A stretch of 64,000 bases of DNA from Myxococcales bacterium 68-20 (GCA_001899635.1 MKVQ01000001.1:201441-265440); one strand, 5' to 3'. Counted from the first letter of the stretch, positions 18,930-28,591 are shown. Program-made: numbers and translations. The notes: generated from the letters alone by a model not told the origin.

Positions 18930-20138
18930 TCAGCGATCGCCGGCGTCGGCCTGCGTGCCCGAGTCGGGCGCGCTCGACGCGCCGGCGTCAGCGTCCGGGG
19001 GCGTGACGATGCCGCAGCCGCCACACTCGCGGACCTCCGCGCCCCGCGCGATCCAGATGCGAATGCGCTCTCGCTCCTGGAAAGTGAGCGGCGTGTAGTA
19101 GTACGCCGAGCGAGCCGAGCTGTAGGTCTCGGGCGTGTACGGGTACGGCATCTCGGGCCCGAGGACGTGGTCGCTCAGGATTGCCCGCTCGATGTCGTCG
19201 GGGCTCGTCTGCGCCGGGGCCAGCGTGGCGAACGCGGGGGCAGGGGCGGGGATCGACGGTGCGCCCGGAGGGGGCGTGCACTGGAGCTCCGGCTTCGGCC
19301 CCGCAGAGGCGGGACGCTCTCGTGCGAGCTCCAGCTTGTAGACGAGCCAGCTCGATCCGGGATCGCCCGGCTTGATGATCTCCATGTTCGCCCCGAACAG
19401 GGACGGTGTCGTCTCGGGCGTGTTGGCGCGCCCCGCGGTGTTCGAGCCCTGTGCGACCCGCCCTCGTGCGGTAAGGCGCACTCCCTCGGAGGAGCCCAGG
19501 ACGAGGCTCGAAGCGGCTGAGTCCGACGGGCCATGGCAGGTCGGACTGCTGCACTTCATGAAGAAGAGCGGAAAGACGTCCGCGCAGAAGTCCACCACCG
19601 GCTCGATCTGCGTCTGGTGCGTGGGGGGACCGGCACGGAAGACGATCTCGAGCTTCTGGTTCGCATGCAGTGGCGTGCGGTCGATCGCGCGGAAGCCACC
19701 GAGGTCGCTCTTCGGATCCTTCGGGATCGGGAGCACCAACTTGTAGACCTGGTCCGGCGTCAGCCACGGCCTGCCTGGGCCGTCGGATCCGAGGATCGTC
19801 ACGGTGCGCGCGACGGGATCGTAGACCGTCTTGAGCGCCAGGCTCTCGAGCGGCCTGTTCGTGTTGTCGAGGATGACGTAGGACTGCCGCGTGACCGTCG
19901 ACGGCAGCAAGTACCGATCGAACGCGAGCTGGATGACGCCGTCCGATGGAACGACGCCGTTGTTCGCGTCGATGCTGTTCCCCACGATTGTGATCGCCGG
20001 TCCGAGCGTACGCTGATCGTGCTGCGTACCCTCGATGTCGCACGCGAAGGCGACGGCCGCGAGGGCGAACGCAGATAGAACGGTGACGCGGCGACGGTTG
20101 ATGACGGCTCGCGCTCGAGGCGAGCTGGAGAGCGTCAG
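18930..20138 (-). CDS. lipoprotein with a CX4CH heme-like motif
   Basis: The signal RRRVTVLSAFALAAVAFAC ends in a lipobox. The mature part begins with an Ig-like region, then a domain with FCADVFPLFFMKCSSPTCHG and PGDPGSSWLVYKLEL. This pattern is seen in predicted cytochrome-like exported proteins. The heme motif is CX4CH instead of CX2CH. No ATG, GTG or TTG lies in frame just before the signal. A CTG overlapping the upstream stop (CTGA) or an ATC are the nearest options, so the start is uncertain. It follows the cytochrome genes on the same strand. Confidence 0.72.
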   Translation of the reverse strand: MTLSSSPRARAVINRRRVTVLSAFALAAVAFACDIEGTQHDQRTLGPAITIVGNSIDANNGVVPSDGVIQLAFDRYLLPSTVTRQSYVILDNTNRPLESLALKTVYDPVARTVTILGSDGPGRPWLTPDQVYKLVLPIPKDPKSDLGGFRAIDRTPLHANQKLEIVFRAGPPTHQTQIEPVVDFCADVFPLFFMKCSSPTCHGPSDSAASSLVLGSSEGVRLTARGRVAQGSNTAGRANTPETTPSLFGANMEIIKPGDPGSSWLVYKLELARERPASAGPKPELQCTPPPGAPSIPAPAPAFATLAPAQTSPDDIERAILSDHVLGPEMPYPYTPETYSSARSAYYYTPLTFQERERIRIWIARGAEVRECGGCGIVTPPDADAGASSAPDSGTQADAGDR

Positions 20139-20389
20139 CTCTCTGCGTACATCACGAGCTGCTCCTTCATCACCTGGTCGTTCACGCCCGTGCGGACGTG
20201 GTCCTTCAAGACATCGGCCAGGGTGATGAGGAGATCGTCGACGCCCTTGTCCTCGATCAGCTTCTGGAGAAGCGCCTTCGCCTCGCGGCTGTCGTCGCCC
20301 CGGAGGAACTGACGCACCTGGTCGAGCGAGATCTCTCCCTGGAAGTCCACGTAGATATTGTCCAAGAGGTATCGGACGAGCTCTTTCAT
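20135..20389 (-). CDS. small conserved hypothetical protein (84 aa)
   Basis: It begins KELVRYLLDNIYVDFQGEISLDQVRQFL and is fully helical by composition, with no signal peptide. A GAGGAG site precedes the ATG at 20389. Its stop abuts the start region of the next lipoprotein. I do not recognise the family. Confidence 0.65.
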   Translation of the reverse strand: MKELVRYLLDNIYVDFQGEISLDQVRQFLRGDDSREAKALLQKLIEDKGVDDLLITLADVLKDHVRTGVNDQVMKEQLVMYAES

Positions 20390-20658
20390 GGGGGGTCTCC
20401 TCAGGTAAAGGTCGGCAGGTGCCGGCCGAGCAGCCCATATAGCCACCGGAGGCGTTGTCGCACAACCCAAAACATATGGATTGCGTGGCAAATCCCGCTC
20501 CGACGCCGCGTCTTGTGGGGTTTGCGCGGCCTTGCCGGCTCATCGGACCCGCTCCAACACGGCGTCACAGGCGCGTTTCTGCTGAGTTTCGGGGCGCCTC
20601 ACGGCGGGCGCGTGCGAGCGCGTCAAAGAACGCGTGCGCGGACGCCTTCTGCCGGCCA

Positions 20659-22110
20659 TCACTGGCACCTCTGGAGGACCGGCGCGCCGGGCTCGTGGCA
20701 GACGTAGCAGGGCCTCGGGTTCCGCTTGAGCTGGGTCGCGCACCCGCTCGAAAAGCCTCCACCATGCGGGTTGAAGCCGCCGCCGATGCCCTGGCCGCCG
20801 TGGCAGACGACGCAGTCACGCTCGATGTGGCAGCTAACACAAGCGTTGAGGTTTCGCATCGCCTCGAAGGCGTGGTGCCCCGGACGGCGAGGCGCGTCGC
20901 TCCATTCCTGCCTCGGCGGGTGGAAGCGCCCGGCCTCGCGCGCGGCCGTCGGCCCGCTCATCGAGACGCCGAGGCGCTGGTGGCAGCCCAGGCAGAAGCT
21001 CTGCTCGCGGTGGCAGCTCGTGCACTTCTGGGTGGCGAGCCGTGCCTCGGTCGCGTGCATGTTGAGGTAGTCGGCGGGGTGGATGCTCCGCGGCCGGACG
21101 CGACCGTCGTGGCAGCCGGTGCAGTACTCTTCCTTGTGGCAGTTCGCGCAGAACTGCGAGTCGTTCGCGGCGACGTACTTGTGGCGCTGGATGAAGTCGG
21201 GCGCGTGCTGCGCGTTGTGCATCCAGCGCGGCGGGTTGAGCACGCCGCTCGCGAACGTGGTCTTCAAGAGACCGCCCTCACTCGCGCCGCCTTTGACGTG
21301 GCAGGTATCGCAGCTGCTCTTGGCGTCGCCGCGCGAGACGGAGTCGGGATGCTGATGGCATCCGAAGCAGCCGCGCATCCTCGGCAGCTGATCGCGCGTC
21401 GCGAGCTCGAGCTCGTGGATGTCGCCGTGGCACTGCTGGCAGTTGATGTTCCGCGCCGCGTGCTTCTGGTGGTTGAACACCATGTTCGAGTGCGGGATGT
21501 GGAACTTCGCGACGCGGTTGCCGTCACCGGCCTTGTAGCCGATGTGACAGAAGGCGCACTGGCCGGAGTCGTCGTCGCCCGCCTGGACGTCGTTCAGGTT
21601 CGTGTGGTCGGTGCCGTGGCAGCCGTCGCAGAGCGTCGGCTTCGGCGTGAGCACGTCGTTCACGGACTGGCTCGTCAGCGCTCCGGGGTGGCAGCTCTTG
21701 CACTCGAGCTTCTGCGTGACGACGTGGAACTTGTGGTTGAAGCGGATGGTCAGCTTCTGCGGGGGGTACACCGCGGTCGAGGGGCCGGTGTCCTGCTCGA
21801 ATGCGCCCGGCGGAAGCCACCCGAGCGGGACGCGCGCGTTGCCCGGGAGCGGCGCGAGCCCGGACGTGAACGGAGCCCCCGTCGCCGGAGCGGTGTGCGC
21901 CGGGCCGACGGGCGGTTGCGTCGACGCCGCATCCGAGCCCGCGTCCGCCTGCGTGTCGGTGACCGGTGGAGACTGCCTGCTGGCGCCTTCGCCTTGCGCG
22001 AATGCCGTCCCGATCGCGCCGAACAGCGCGATGACGAGAACGAACAGGGCGCCGAGGCTTCCGCGCCGCGTCTCCTCCGTCGTTTCGTCTTCGTGGGCTG
22101 CCGGATTCAT
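20659..22110 (-). CDS. 13-heme c-type cytochrome
   Basis: After an N-terminal signal/anchor (LGALFVLVIALFGAIGTAFAQ) the protein carries 13 CX2CH heme sites (for example CKSCH, CDGCH, CAFCH, CQQCH, CFGCH, CDTCH, CANCH, CTGCH). Many other histidines can serve as second ligands. It is a periplasmic or outer-membrane electron carrier. The start at 22110 is the ATG before the signal; a longer frame exists. The gene upstream on the same strand encodes a beta-barrel, the arrangement of porin-cytochrome conduits. Confidence 0.9.
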   Translation of the reverse strand: MNPAAHEDETTEETRRGSLGALFVLVIALFGAIGTAFAQGEGASRQSPPVTDTQADAGSDAASTQPPVGPAHTAPATGAPFTSGLAPLPGNARVPLGWLPPGAFEQDTGPSTAVYPPQKLTIRFNHKFHVVTQKLECKSCHPGALTSQSVNDVLTPKPTLCDGCHGTDHTNLNDVQAGDDDSGQCAFCHIGYKAGDGNRVAKFHIPHSNMVFNHQKHAARNINCQQCHGDIHELELATRDQLPRMRGCFGCHQHPDSVSRGDAKSSCDTCHVKGGASEGGLLKTTFASGVLNPPRWMHNAQHAPDFIQRHKYVAANDSQFCANCHKEEYCTGCHDGRVRPRSIHPADYLNMHATEARLATQKCTSCHREQSFCLGCHQRLGVSMSGPTAAREAGRFHPPRQEWSDAPRRPGHHAFEAMRNLNACVSCHIERDCVVCHGGQGIGGGFNPHGGGFSSGCATQLKRNPRPCYVCHEPGAPVLQRCQ

Positions 22111-22174
22111 CGGGTGCGTTCCTGTCTCGGGAGATCGTGAGCGACCGGTCATGGGGCCGACCTGTCGACTCGAG

Positions 22175-23794
22175 CTACTTTGCGAGAGCGATGGTGAGCC
22201 AGAGCATCGCGCGGAAGCGCTGTCCAGCGATGCGGTTCATGTCGTGCTGGAAGTCGGCGAGGACGAGCGAGCGGGGGAACAGTTTGTAGCCCACGCCGAG
22301 GACGTAGCCGAAGTTGGTCGCGTCGCGATCGGTGCGGAGCTTGTCGTTCCACTGCCAGACGCCGGTGCGCGCCTGGAGGACGTAGCGCGTCTCGATCGTG
22401 CGCTCCCCGTAGACGTCCATCCCCACGCGATCGCCGGTGCGATGGACGTCCGCGACGGCGCGGGCGCCGAGGAAGCCCTCGCCGATGCGGTAGCGTCCCG
22501 AGAGGTTCGCGCCGCCCATCGGGTCGATCGCGCTGGTCGGGTAGTAGTTGGCCTCCGACAGCGCGTTCGGCGACGTCTGGAACGCGAGGTCCTTCTCGGG
22601 CTCGGTCTGGACGGTGAAGGCGCGTGCGCGCACGCCGCCCGCGATCCCGAGGCGAGGGGTGGGATCCCACGAGGCGCGGAGCCCGAGATCGTTCATGGGC
22701 ATCGCCATGAAGAAGTTCCAGATCGAGTCGCCGTCGAACGTGGGGCGGAAGTAGTCGTAGTCGAGGCTGAGCGTGACCTTCGGGCTCGTGTACCAGTCGA
22801 GCGACGCGAAGACGTTCCCCATCTGCTTCACGTAGAGGTCGTACGCGAACCCCGCCTTGATGCCGCCGAGCGTGGGTAGGGTCGCGTCGATCGAGTATCC
22901 GAGGCGCTCCTGCGAGATGCGCGTGCCGTCGTAGGTCGCCGGCGAGCGCAGGCCGCTCGCGAACTGAGAGACGTTCGAGGTGCCGGTGTTGTAGACGCGC
23001 CGGTAGGTGAGCCGGCCGTGGAGCCAGGTGACGCCGGCGGACTCGACCGCAGCGCCGATCGCGGGTGCGATGTCGGAAGGCTGGAACGAGGGGTAGAGCG
23101 AGGGATCGCGCTCGTAGCCCGAGCGGTCCCCGCGCCAGACGCCGTCGCGCTCGAAGCGAGACGTCGAGAGGGGGAGGCCACCCCGCTGCTCGAGGCCGCC
23201 GTAGACTTCGACCGCGAAGTAGTACGGCGTCGTGACCTTGACCTGTCCGCCGTCGAACGACCACCAGCCGAGCGAGTCGGTCACGTACTGGCGGCCGAGG
23301 CGGAATCCGAGGAGGCCGTTGAAGAAGCGGCGGCCTTCGATGTAGCCGTACATCAGGTCGACCGGGCCGCGAGAGAAGCCGGGCACGAGGCGGTCCGGCC
23401 GATTGATCGCCGTCTCCTCCACGCTCCCGCCGTAGTCCGCGTCGTAACGGAGGCGCGCGCGAAAGGTGACCGTCGGGGCACGCGGATCGTCGACCTTGTC
23501 GAACAGATCGTAGACGGCGACGCCGAGAGTGGTCGTGAGGCGTCGCCGGGCGATGATGGTCTGCCCGGTCGGGCTCCGCATCTCGTAGAACTGGGCGGAG
23601 GTGTCGCTCGTGATCTCGGCGTCGAGCGGGCGGCTCGCCGGCGCTGCGGCCGCGGTTGACTTCGCGCTCGCGGCGGGCGCCCCGGTCGCCTTCGTCGCTC
23701 CGTCCTGCCCGTGCGCGCGCGCGCTGACGAGCATTCCGGCAGCGAGTGCAGTGCTGCCCAGAAAGACAGCGAAGGAAGGACCTCGAACGCGCAT
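22175..23794 (-). CDS. outer-membrane beta-barrel protein
   Basis: A signal peptide (FAVFLGSTALAAGMLVSA, cleavage near AHG) precedes about 500 residues of alternating polar and aromatic strands (VAVYDLFDKVDD, VTFRARLRYDADY, YMYGYIEGR-type turns). It ends in a terminal strand AMLWLTIALAK. This is typical of a large porin. It is first in a minus-strand row with the 13-heme cytochrome 64 bp downstream, suggesting the barrel houses or docks the cytochrome. It has no heme motif of its own. The MtrB-like role is inference. Confidence 0.75.
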   Translation of the reverse strand: MRVRGPSFAVFLGSTALAAGMLVSARAHGQDGATKATGAPAASAKSTAAAAPASRPLDAEITSDTSAQFYEMRSPTGQTIIARRRLTTTLGVAVYDLFDKVDDPRAPTVTFRARLRYDADYGGSVEETAINRPDRLVPGFSRGPVDLMYGYIEGRRFFNGLLGFRLGRQYVTDSLGWWSFDGGQVKVTTPYYFAVEVYGGLEQRGGLPLSTSRFERDGVWRGDRSGYERDPSLYPSFQPSDIAPAIGAAVESAGVTWLHGRLTYRRVYNTGTSNVSQFASGLRSPATYDGTRISQERLGYSIDATLPTLGGIKAGFAYDLYVKQMGNVFASLDWYTSPKVTLSLDYDYFRPTFDGDSIWNFFMAMPMNDLGLRASWDPTPRLGIAGGVRARAFTVQTEPEKDLAFQTSPNALSEANYYPTSAIDPMGGANLSGRYRIGEGFLGARAVADVHRTGDRVGMDVYGERTIETRYVLQARTGVWQWNDKLRTDRDATNFGYVLGVGYKLFPRSLVLADFQHDMNRIAGQRFRAMLWLTIALAK

Positions 23795-23940
23795 GACTCC
23801 GGCCGCCGCGATTGGCGTCGGGCAGCGCGGCGCCAGCATCGGGGAACCGCTGTGGTCGTGTCAACGGCCGAGGTCCGCTGTCGATGCCGAGGGCGAGGTT
23901 CTCCACCACGCGGCGAAACGCAGCGGTGGTCGAGGTTGGC

Positions 23941-23964
23941 GCCCCAAACTACCCGCAGTGGTGG
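23941..23964 (+). repeat. dispersed repeat copy 1
   Basis: GCCCCAAACTACCCGCAGTG followed by GTGG. A near-identical copy is reverse-complemented at 50527, and a weaker one is at 24071. All are intergenic, next to the starts of regulatory genes. Confidence 0.6.
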
Positions 23965-24070
23965 CCCCGGACCGCCCCCGGACCGCCCCGAACCGCCCCA
24001 GCGGTGCGCCCTTGCGCGCGGGTAGCGCGGGTAACGTAGATCGGGCTCGCCCCCATCTAGCCGCGGTGGA

Positions 24071-24094
24071 TGCCCCAACCACCCGCGGCGGTGC
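24071..24094 (+). repeat. dispersed repeat copy 2
   Basis: GCCCCAACCACCCGCGGCGG is the same word with a few changes, 130 bp from copy 1 and upstream of the Ser/Thr kinase gene. Confidence 0.5.
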
Positions 24095-24161
24095 GCCTTC
24101 GGCGCGCATCGAATTGGTTGACGCATCGCGGCCCTGGGTGGCACGCTTCCTGAGCCGCGGC

Positions 24162-25586
24162 ATGAGCGAAAGCGCACAAAGATATCGCGTCGTCGAGAAG
24201 CTCGAGTCGGGCGGTATGGCCGAGGTGTTTCGCGCGGAGAGCGAGGGCCTTCAGGGCTTCCGCAAGCAGGTCGCGATCAAACGCGTCCTCCCGCACCTCA
24301 GCGAGAAGAAGCGCTTCATCGCGATGTTCCTCGACGAGGCACGCGTCACTGCGCAGCTGACCCACTCGAACTGCGTCCAGGTCTTCGACATCGGCGTCGG
24401 CGACAACGCGTACTTCATCGTCATGGAGTACGTCGACGGAGCGAACCTCAAGTCGATCGCCGAGTCGCTGAAGAAGCAGGGCAAGGACTTTCCGGTCGCG
24501 GCCGCCGCGTTCATCGCCCACGAGATCTGCAAGGGCCTCAGCTACGCGCACGAGCTGACGGACCCGCAGGGGATGCCGCTCAACATCGTCCATCGCGACA
24601 TGTCACCGCCGAACGTCCTCGTGACGAAGTACGGCGAGGTGAAGATCGTGGACTTCGGGCTCGCGAAGGCGAGCTCGCAGCTCGAGAAGAGCGAGCCCGG
24701 CATCATCAAGGGGAAGTTCTCCTATCTCTCGCCCGAGGCGGCGACGGGGCAGGACGTCGACCCCAAGACCGACATCTTCGCGGTCGGCATCATCCTCTGG
24801 GAGCTGCTCGCGGGGCAGCGCCTGTTCCTCGGCGAGACGGACTTCCAGACCGTCAAGAAGGTGCAGCAGGCGCAGGTGCCGCCGATCTCGCAGGTGAATC
24901 GCAAGGTCCCACCGGAGCTCGAGCGCATCGTGAACAAGGCCCTCGCGAGGGACGCGCTCCAGCGCTACCAGACCGCGCGCGAGCTCGGACAGGACCTGAG
25001 CCGCTTTCTCTACGCGTTCGGCCAGCCGATCAGCACGTTCGACGTCGCGACGATCGTGCAGAGCACGATGCGTGAGAAGCAGCGAGTACGCCCGCCGCAA
25101 GGGTCGATCATCGACAAGCTGATCGAAGAGGCGCTCTTCGAGTTCACGTCCCTGAAGGAGGACGGTGCTCCGTCGGAGGGCGCCCTCAAGATCGGCGCCG
25201 CGGCTCCGCTCAACCCCGGCCAGTTCGTCGATCCAACGAACTGGGCGGAGGAGATCGCGATCCAGGAGAAGCGGCCCGCGCAGACCTTCGAGCAGATCCG
25301 CCATTCGCTTCCGGGCGACGTCTTCGAGCAAGGCAACTTGTCGGCGCTCGAAGAGGAGCCGATGCCGTCCTCGGCTCGGCTGCCCCCGCAGTCGGTCCCG
25401 TCGGGGCAGCTCGGGCACGGCTCGACGCCGCCGGGACCTCCGAGCGGCCAGCTCGCGGGGCGCGAATCGTCCAAGACGTCCAAGAGCGGTGGCGGAAGCA
25501 GCGCGGCGATCGGCGTGGTGCTGTTCCTCGTGGTGGCCGCGGCCGCCGGGGCGGCGTGGTTTTCCGGCCTGATACCCCATCAATAG
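24162..25586 (+). CDS. eukaryotic-type Ser/Thr protein kinase, membrane-anchored
   Basis: The kinase domain is at residues 8-290. It has Gly loop ESGGMAEVF, VAIK (Lys40), Glu59, the HRDMSPPN catalytic loop (144-151), DFG at 164-166 and an APE-like LSPEA. These residues indicate an active Hanks-type kinase. A Pro/Ser-rich juxtamembrane region ends in one C-terminal transmembrane helix (AIGVVLFLVVAAAAGAAWF) with almost nothing beyond, so there is no external sensor. The start at 24162 gives the domain directly; the frame is open further upstream. Its substrates could include FHA proteins such as those at 17942 and 50581. Confidence 0.93.
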   Translation: MSESAQRYRVVEKLESGGMAEVFRAESEGLQGFRKQVAIKRVLPHLSEKKRFIAMFLDEARVTAQLTHSNCVQVFDIGVGDNAYFIVMEYVDGANLKSIAESLKKQGKDFPVAAAAFIAHEICKGLSYAHELTDPQGMPLNIVHRDMSPPNVLVTKYGEVKIVDFGLAKASSQLEKSEPGIIKGKFSYLSPEAATGQDVDPKTDIFAVGIILWELLAGQRLFLGETDFQTVKKVQQAQVPPISQVNRKVPPELERIVNKALARDALQRYQTARELGQDLSRFLYAFGQPISTFDVATIVQSTMREKQRVRPPQGSIIDKLIEEALFEFTSLKEDGAPSEGALKIGAAAPLNPGQFVDPTNWAEEIAIQEKRPAQTFEQIRHSLPGDVFEQGNLSALEEEPMPSSARLPPQSVPSGQLGHGSTPPGPPSGQLAGRESSKTSKSGGGSSAAIGVVLFLVVAAAAGAAWFSGLIPHQ

Positions 25587-25623
25587 GTTGATCGCCGACT
25601 GACGCCGATGTAGCTCGGGCTTC

Positions 25624-26391
25624 ATGGGCGTGTCGTTCCGTCGCTCTGTTCTCGTGGTGCTCGCCGGCGCGGGGGCCTCATGTTCCCTCTTCACGTCGAA
25701 CAGCGAGGGCCGGAGCGGTCCGTGTCCGTCGGGGATGGCGTACATCCGACCGGACGACGCGACGTCGCGCGCCTATTGCATCGACAGGTGGGAGGGGTCG
25801 ATCGTCGAGGTCCGCGGGAAGAAGGAGGTTCCTCATCCTCCGTACGAGTCGGTCAAGAACCTCATGGTGAAGGCCGTCTCGAAGCCCGGCGTGGTCCCGC
25901 AGGGCTACATCTCGAAGAACGAGGCCGAGGCTGCGTGCAAGGCGGCGCGAAAGCGCCTCTGCACGGGCGACGAGTGGCAGCTCGCGTGTCGAGGCAAGAA
26001 GCCGACGACGTTCCCGTACGGAGACGATCGCAAGGACGGCTACTGCAACGACTCCGGTCGCGCGCCGCTCGCGAAGTTGAACCCTGGGATGGGCGACGCC
26101 CTCTACTCGTCCTCGGAGGCGCTCAACGATCCTCGGATCAACAGGTCTCCGAACACGGTCGCGAAGACGGGCCAGTTCTCGAAGTGCAAGAACGCCTTCG
26201 GCGTGTTCGACATGGTCGGCAACCTCCACGAGTGGACTGCCGACGTGAACGGGACGCGGGGCGTGTTCCGCGGCGGCTACTACCAGGACACGCGCCTCAA
26301 CGGCGACGGCTGCAAGTACAAGACGGTCGCTCACGACGTGAGCTACCACGACTACTCGACCGGCTTCCGCTGCTGCGCCGACGCTCGCTGA
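25624..26391 (+). CDS. SUMF1/FGE-sulfatase-domain lipoprotein
   Basis: The signal has a lipobox (GAGASC). The domain is of the formylglycine-generating-enzyme fold: NEAEAACKAARKRLCTGDEWQLACRG, FGVFDMVGNLHEWTADV, FRGGYYQDTRL, TGFRCCADA. In this superfamily many exported members are not FGE enzymes but structural or binding proteins. The catalytic copper cysteines cannot be assigned with certainty. It follows the kinase gene by 37 bp on the same strand and may be cotranscribed. Confidence 0.82.
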   Translation: MGVSFRRSVLVVLAGAGASCSLFTSNSEGRSGPCPSGMAYIRPDDATSRAYCIDRWEGSIVEVRGKKEVPHPPYESVKNLMVKAVSKPGVVPQGYISKNEAEAACKAARKRLCTGDEWQLACRGKKPTTFPYGDDRKDGYCNDSGRAPLAKLNPGMGDALYSSSEALNDPRINRSPNTVAKTGQFSKCKNAFGVFDMVGNLHEWTADVNGTRGVFRGGYYQDTRLNGDGCKYKTVAHDVSYHDYSTGFRCCADAR

Positions 26392-26452
26392 CGGAGCGCG
26401 CCGCCCCGCCGCCGGAGTCAGCGGACGGCCTTCGCGGGCGCGCGACGGCTCG

Positions 26453-27172
26453 TCACTGGCAGTCGATCGGGCGGCCCGGTCGGTTCGTGACGGTGCAGGC
26501 CGTCTTGCAGGTGATCGACTTCGTGAAGACGCCGCCCTGGCAGACGAGCTCGGACTTGCCGTCGACGGAGCAGACGACCTGGCCCGGGATCCCGCACGGG
26601 TCGCCGGCGAGCGAGATGGTCAGGTCACACGACGGCGTTTCGCCCTTGTTGTAGCAGCCGTACTGCCCGCGGCATTGGCGGTAGAGCGCGAACTTCCCGT
26701 CGCGGCAGACGACCATGTGCTTCTGATCGCCGCCGCAGGCGACCGCCCCCTGCGTCTTGCACGTGTCGCCGACCTCGGCGATGGACGTGTCGCAGGAGAC
26801 GGTGTGCCCGAGCATCGTGCAGCCCGCCTTGCCACGGCACTCGAGCCAAGGCTCGAACTTGCCGCCCTTGCACGCGACCGCGCGCTTCCCGTCCGGAGAG
26901 CATGCGTATTCGTCGTCCTCGCCGAGGCACGGATCACCTGCGCTGGCGACGGACGTATCGCAGTTCGCGTGGTCCTCGTACTTCGAGCACCCCATCGGTC
27001 CGGCGCAGGCGACTTCGGCAAACGTGCCCCCACGGCAGGCGAGCGCGGTCTTCTTGTCGAGGCAGGTCGACTCGGTCCCCTTGCAGCTCCCGCCCACCTT
27101 CTTCCCGCACGCAGCGGTGAGCACTGACGCAATGGAGAGCGCCAGCACGACGACGATGTGTTTCTTCCTCAT
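26453..27172 (-). CDS. cysteine-rich repeat lipoprotein
   Basis: A lipoprotein signal (SIASVLTAAC) is followed by four repeats of about 50 residues. Each has the form GDxCxxxxxxxCxxDGKxxxxCxxGxFxxxxxCxGxxGC, so there are about 30 cysteines, probably all disulfide-bonded. Surface or periplasmic binding is likely. No known enzyme motif is present. Convergent with the SUMF1-type gene. Confidence 0.75.
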   Translation of the reverse strand: MRKKHIVVVLALSIASVLTAACGKKVGGSCKGTESTCLDKKTALACRGGTFAEVACAGPMGCSKYEDHANCDTSVASAGDPCLGEDDEYACSPDGKRAVACKGGKFEPWLECRGKAGCTMLGHTVSCDTSIAEVGDTCKTQGAVACGGDQKHMVVCRDGKFALYRQCRGQYGCYNKGETPSCDLTISLAGDPCGIPGQVVCSVDGKSELVCQGGVFTKSITCKTACTVTNRPGRPIDCQ

Positions 27173-27218
27173 GGGTGCTCGAAGATCCGGGCTCGTTCCC
27201 TCGCCTGCCGAGGCGGCC

Positions 27219-28526
27219 TCAGGGGCCGTCCGGATCAGGACAAGCGTAGAACGCGCCGAGCACCTTCGTCATCATTGCGGGATCCTTCGCGCCGCCGAGC
27301 TCCCGGATCGAGTGCATGCTGAGCATCGGGTTGCCGACGTCGACGGTGCGGATCCCGAGGAGCGTCGACGTGATCGGCCCGATGGTGCTGCCGCACGGGA
27401 GGTCGGTGCGGTGAGCGTAGTGCTGGACCGGGACCTCGGCCTTCGCGCAGAGCTCGCGGAAGAGGACCGCCGTCGCCCCCGAAGTGGCGTAGCGCTGCTG
27501 CGCGTTGATCTTGATGACCGGTCCGCCGTTGAGCACCGGCTTGTGGCGCGCCTCGTGGCGGCTCTCGTAGTTGGGATGGACCGCGTGGGCCATGTCCGCC
27601 GACACGCAGAGCGAGCCGGCGAGGGCGCGGTGGTAGTCCTCGCGTGATCCGCCGCGGCCGCCGATGATGCGCTCGAGCGCGCGGGGGAGGGACCCGGACT
27701 GGGCGCCGTAGGCGGTCTCGCTCCCCACCTCCTCGTGGTCGAAGAGCGCAACGACGGGGACGACGTCTCCGGCCTGGGCCTCCGCGGCGGCGTCGATGAG
27801 GGCGCGCACGCCGGCGTGGCACATGGCCAGGTTGTCGAGGCGGGCGGAGAAGATCATCTCGCCGTCGCGTCCGCCGCGGGTAGGGGCGACGGTGTCGTAG
27901 AGCATCAGGTCGCTGCCCAAGATCGCTTCGCGCGTCGTCTTCAGCTCCTCGGCGAGGAGCGCGGTCAGGTCTCTGGCGTCGGCGCCCGCGAGCCCGAAGA
28001 TTGGCGCGAGGTGCTCCTGCCGGTTCAGCTTGAGGCCCTCGTTGACCTCCCGATCGAGATGGATCGCAAGCTGCGCCACGCGAGCCATGGGGTTCGTGAA
28101 ACGGACGAGGCGTGTCTCGATGCGGTCGCCCTCACGGACGTAGACGCGTCCTGCGAGGGAGAGGTCACGGTCGAGCCACGAGTTCAAGAGAACGCCGCCG
28201 TACACCTCGACGCCGAGCTGCGCGTAGCCTTCTTTCTTGTACTCGGCGTTCGGCTTGAGGCGGAGGTTCGGGCTGTCGGTGTGGGCCCCGACGATGCGGA
28301 AGCCGGAGATCCGCTTCCCCTCCGGAATGACGAAGGCGAACACGCTCGAGCCTCCGTGCGCGAACGTGTAGCGACCCGGCCGTAGGTCGGTCCAGGGGTC
28401 GGTCTCGGCGATCGGCTGGAAGCCGGCGGCCGCGAGGCGCTCGGTGGCGCTGGCGACGGCGTGGAAAGGCGTCGGGGAGGCCCCGAGGAAGGCGAGGAGG
28501 TCGTCGAGGAACGGATCGTTGGTCAC
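27219..28526 (-). CDS. M18 family aspartyl aminopeptidase
   Basis: At 435 residues this is the family length. Zinc-site motifs are GAHTDSPNLRLKPN (His82), ALFDHEEVGSETAYGAQS and DMAHAVHPNY, with HRTDLPCGSTIGP near the C-terminus. It removes N-terminal acidic residues from peptides in the cytosol as a large oligomer. It has no signal peptide. Start ATG at 28526. Confidence 0.93.
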   Translation of the reverse strand: MTNDPFLDDLLAFLGASPTPFHAVASATERLAAAGFQPIAETDPWTDLRPGRYTFAHGGSSVFAFVIPEGKRISGFRIVGAHTDSPNLRLKPNAEYKKEGYAQLGVEVYGGVLLNSWLDRDLSLAGRVYVREGDRIETRLVRFTNPMARVAQLAIHLDREVNEGLKLNRQEHLAPIFGLAGADARDLTALLAEELKTTREAILGSDLMLYDTVAPTRGGRDGEMIFSARLDNLAMCHAGVRALIDAAAEAQAGDVVPVVALFDHEEVGSETAYGAQSGSLPRALERIIGGRGGSREDYHRALAGSLCVSADMAHAVHPNYESRHEARHKPVLNGGPVIKINAQQRYATSGATAVLFRELCAKAEVPVQHYAHRTDLPCGSTIGPITSTLLGIRTVDVGNPMLSMHSIRELGGAKDPAMMTKVLGAFYACPDPDGP

Positions 28527-28591
28527 GGTGGCCGGATCCTAGTCCGACCCGGCGCTTGCGTGAGAGGCGGAGCGGGGTTAGTAACTCAAAT

